Shown piece by piece: positions 60,894 to 64,000 of a stretch of DNA of 64,000 bases. The notes under the pieces are model-generated. The model was not told where the DNA came from. It saw nothing but the letters and a program-made list of their open reading frames with translations, and did no database searches. This stretch comes from Paragyromitra xinjiangensis (taxonomy: Eukaryota; Ascomycota; Pezizomycetes; Pezizales; Discinaceae): contig JBCAMK010000012.1 of the NCBI GenBank assembly GCA_038503065.1, positions 1,736,001-1,800,000 of the forward strand, in the 5' to 3' direction. Every line of letters begins with the position of its first letter. Position 1 is the stretch's first letter. The position numbers were made by a program, and so were the translations under genes.

Positions 60894-63800
60894 ATACCAC
60901 ATGCATCATACTTAGTTAATTGTGCCCTTTGAGGGGAGAGTTTGTTTATCTGAATTCACGATCGTTTAGCGCTGGGGAATTTTTCTTTCCAATGGGGGTT
61001 TGTTGGCTTGAAGTATGGTTGTATTTCTTTACTTTTGAGGTACATTTAGTTAAAGTAATGATCGAACCATCAAAGAACAACTGTATTTTATTCGTCTTAA
61101 AGTTTATCTTGTTTTTCGCGAGATTTCATTCTTAAATAACGTCATCTTATATCAAGCGACTAGTCTTCGAAGATCAATGAGCGCTCGCTTGTGAATAAAT
61201 CATGGCGTGCCCCAGACATTTGTTAGCGGGTGGGAGAAGGGCCCCTGACTTGCTGGGATGTGTTGTGTGCCTCGATAAAGTGCAGATTCCTGACAGTTAG
61301 ATTAGTGACATCACAAAGTTAGCAGGAGAAATGACCGCACCGTTACACAGCCCTGTCACGAATTTTGTACCTTGATCCTGTTAATTAGAACGGACGGTCA
61401 ACGAGTATGATGGAAAGCAGGCGAGATGTTAGACGAGTGACCCATCATGATTACTCCGACTAACGAACCTTTCTAGAGGAAGAAAATCACCCTTCCTGAC
61501 CATTGGGGAATTATCCAAACAACCTACAGAAGCATTGAAACCCCACCCAACGATACACCTTGAAACAGAACTCGCCGACGCCATCGTAGAACTGAGCCCT
61601 GAGAACTCACGAAGTTTTTCCCGAAATTGCACAAACCAACACTTATGTCTCGGATCCAAATCTTAAAACGGATCGGAGTCCCGCCACTCCGAGTGCCGAG
61701 CGCAACGGGATCGTCTATCGGCTATCCTTGCCTTCTCGGGTCTGGCCCGAGCGCCAAATAAGCAATTTGTTTCACTGTAATGCAGGTACGGTTTGCTTTT
61801 CTGGGATTTTCCGGAATTTTGGAATTAGAGTTTTAGCTTGTGTTACGTGGGTTGGTAACTACCAACATGAGAAATCTGGTGTAGGTAAGGGGGAATAATC
61901 ATAGTTTAGGATAGCTGGGTTTATATTAGAATATTGGAGGGTGGTAGTATTCGGGGTAAGACGATACTCGCTTTTTTGGGTAATATGTTGCGTCGCTCCG
62001 GATCTCGGCAAGTTGGTGTAGGGTTCGCTGGCCGAGTGATAGGTTGTGGTTACAGCTGTCCGGGCTGACCAGCATCACAGAGTTCCAAGGCAGAGTAAAG
62101 CCTATGAAGATCGTGTCTAGTTGGGCTAAAGCCTTGTGTCTCAATGCTGACGCGTTGATCTAGACGGGCGGACTTTGTGGGGCTTCTATAAAAACCCGCT
62201 CGGTTTGCTTCTGAAGGCTTCTGGGTGGTCCGGTAATATTTTTTGGCTTTTGGTCTTCCCTTAACAGTATTAACGTTTGTATGTTTCCGGGTGCTTTGAG
62301 ACCTCTTCGGGTGGGGTGAGCCTTGTTTTCGTGGAAAGTCTGCCTGGGGGTTCGGAGCCTTTCAAGGCGTATTTACTATTTATAGCAACGAAGAGGGCTT
62401 TGTGATAAAGTAGTTAGTTATTACTATCTGATGTCGCACGGGATAACCTTTGTTGCATGCGATATTCTTGTACATGCTAGCGATGAAGTTATGGCTGAAG
62501 GGATAACGAGAATCTTTGTTCAAGTCGAGGCTCACCGAAAGAGAAGCAACAAGGTTTACACAAGGCGTATCTCACTAAGTTTAAGCATTGTTTTTTCGTA
62601 AATTTAGTCAAACGTACCAGATCTGTCTGGGTAGTGGGAGCATGTTGTTTTCTGAGAAGTTTTTTTGGAGTTGGTATTGGTTTGCCTTGGGTTTTGGGGT
62701 GTCTGCCCTTGGGGTGTCGGGCGTTATGCCCCCGATTTTTGTTGGTTTAGAGAAGTTACGTGGTGAGGGTATTACTGGCAAATCCAAAGGAGGGGGAGGA
62801 ATGATAAATCATTTTGTTTCGCATACTATAGTCCTTGGGGTTGGATATATCTATCGAGCGAGAATATCTCATCTTTGGTTGCTAGGTTTAAGGCATACCT
62901 AGCCGAGCAATTCGTTTGGACAAATTTAGTCCAAAATGATCCACTAACTTTTATCTTCTCCAAACTGCGAACAGTATTTACGTTACTATATATCCACTAG
63001 AGACTTGGCAACCTCTGATGAGTTCTCATGTTCCAAGCCCCAGCTCAGTGCATAGTGCCGTTTTCTTATAATGGTTTTGGAACTAGTTTTTGTCCTACTT
63101 TTGTATCTAGGCCCACGGATACTGTAGAATGAAAGAACACCCCGTGCTACATGGGTAGCTTGAAGATGCTACCCTCGCCTTTTCGACAGCATCGAGTTAC
63201 CCAAAACCCTTGAAACCTATTCGCACCGTGCTCTAGGAGTATCGTTACCGCGGCTGTCTACGTAGAATTCGGGTGCGTTGGCGCGTAATGAATTTCCAAC
63301 TCTGGTACTTAGTATTAGCATCCGTTCGGTTGTTGCAATATGGCCGGATAATGCCAACATTCGCCTAATCTTCTAAGGTGGTTCTAGAGTCCCAAAATCT
63401 GTATCATGTGGTTCTGAGAGGCGCCGCCGCCGCCGCGCTACATCCGTCATTTATTTTGGACGACTGTTCTTCTTTTTCCGAAAATACGCGGTGGAGGGCT
63501 GTCCGTATGCCATGGATAAACCTCTCATATCCCCGCCTACTGGGCTGTGTTCTTTCGATAACCAGTGGCCACTCCCGCTTGTAGTGTGCTTTGTCGGAAG
63601 GTAATCCGAACCCTATGGGTTCAAAGCTATGGGCTCTGCATTAGGGGCGGGCGTTGGCTTCTGCCTTTAAAGTTTACATGATATGCAACATATCAATGGG
63701 CTGCGGGTAAACCCCGTACGCCTTTAACAGCTAATGCATGTAACGCTGGTTGGGGCTCGAGCGAAGCGACTTATTCGAATGAGGCGGGGGAACGTGTTCT

Positions 63801-64000
63801 CATCGGAATATTCGGCAGCGATGGGGCTGGTCTGTCTGTCGTGTAGTTTGATTTCGAGTATCTCGTGTTAGGGTTTTCGGGTGATACGCCGTGCGGCAGT
63901 GCAAATGAGGGGTAGCTATCTCTGTAAACCAGATGGTATCCTACTTGGCCACGAGATATCTGGATAGTAGAAGAAGCTTACCAAGAAGCTTACTTAACCT
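60894..64000. other. Right-edge gene-poor region
   Basis: No gene is supported. The frame 62588-62902 is G/T-rich low-complexity sequence. A (GCC)n-like tract lies at about 63420-63440. Confidence 0.4.

Overview
This window comes from a filamentous ascomycete (Pezizomycotina). The genes have short GT-AG introns of about 45-145 nt, usually with a CTAAC/CTAAT-type branch site 8-25 nt before the AG. They include families typical of moulds and truffle-like fungi: a Clr5-domain ankyrin protein, a NACHT-ankyrin NLR, an L-galactonate dehydratase and a salicylate-hydroxylase-type monooxygenase. Gene density is low, and the long AT-rich gaps carry several small inverted-repeat elements with TA target duplications. 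A Pezizomycetes (truffle or morel-like) genome would fit, but that is inference. All exon models below were read by eye from splice consensus and frame continuity.

Layout, left to right. A Clr5-ankyrin gene (631-4181) is followed by a 3.5 kb gap and a LAT/APC amino-acid permease (7760-9692). A gap with two MITE-like elements (about 10.2 and 11.15 kb) precedes a HeLo-like/NACHT/ankyrin NLR (12406-15864). The NLR has a 25-nt microexon carrying the P-loop and a nearly homogeneous array of 105-bp ankyrin units. A third MITE (16.9 kb) follows. Next is a small incomplete gene (18072 onward) that runs into a 1.4 kb minisatellite, then a seven-exon gene with a PD-(D/E)XK-nuclease-like core (20027-21582). 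Two nested MITEs lie at 22.0-22.35 kb. A single gene of about 9.4 kb (24399-33846) encodes a 3,099-residue coiled-coil protein with a GAS2/GAR microtubule-binding domain. A DUF2011-like basic protein (35189-36137, +) converges on L-galactonate dehydratase (36358-38075, -). From 38 to 64 kb the sequence is mostly gene-poor. It holds an FAD monooxygenase (50029-51630), two more inverted-repeat elements (57.1 and 58.2 kb), a small secreted, probably GPI-anchored protein (60561-60893) and a few doubtful ORFs.

The genes do not form one pathway. The main theme is innate-immunity-like or accessory content on the left: Clr5-ankyrin, NLR-ankyrin and nuclease-like genes among MITEs and a minisatellite. 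Housekeeping or metabolic genes occupy the middle. The NLR is the strongest candidate for a biologically interesting system, because its sensor array shows homogenised units with variation concentrated at a few positions.
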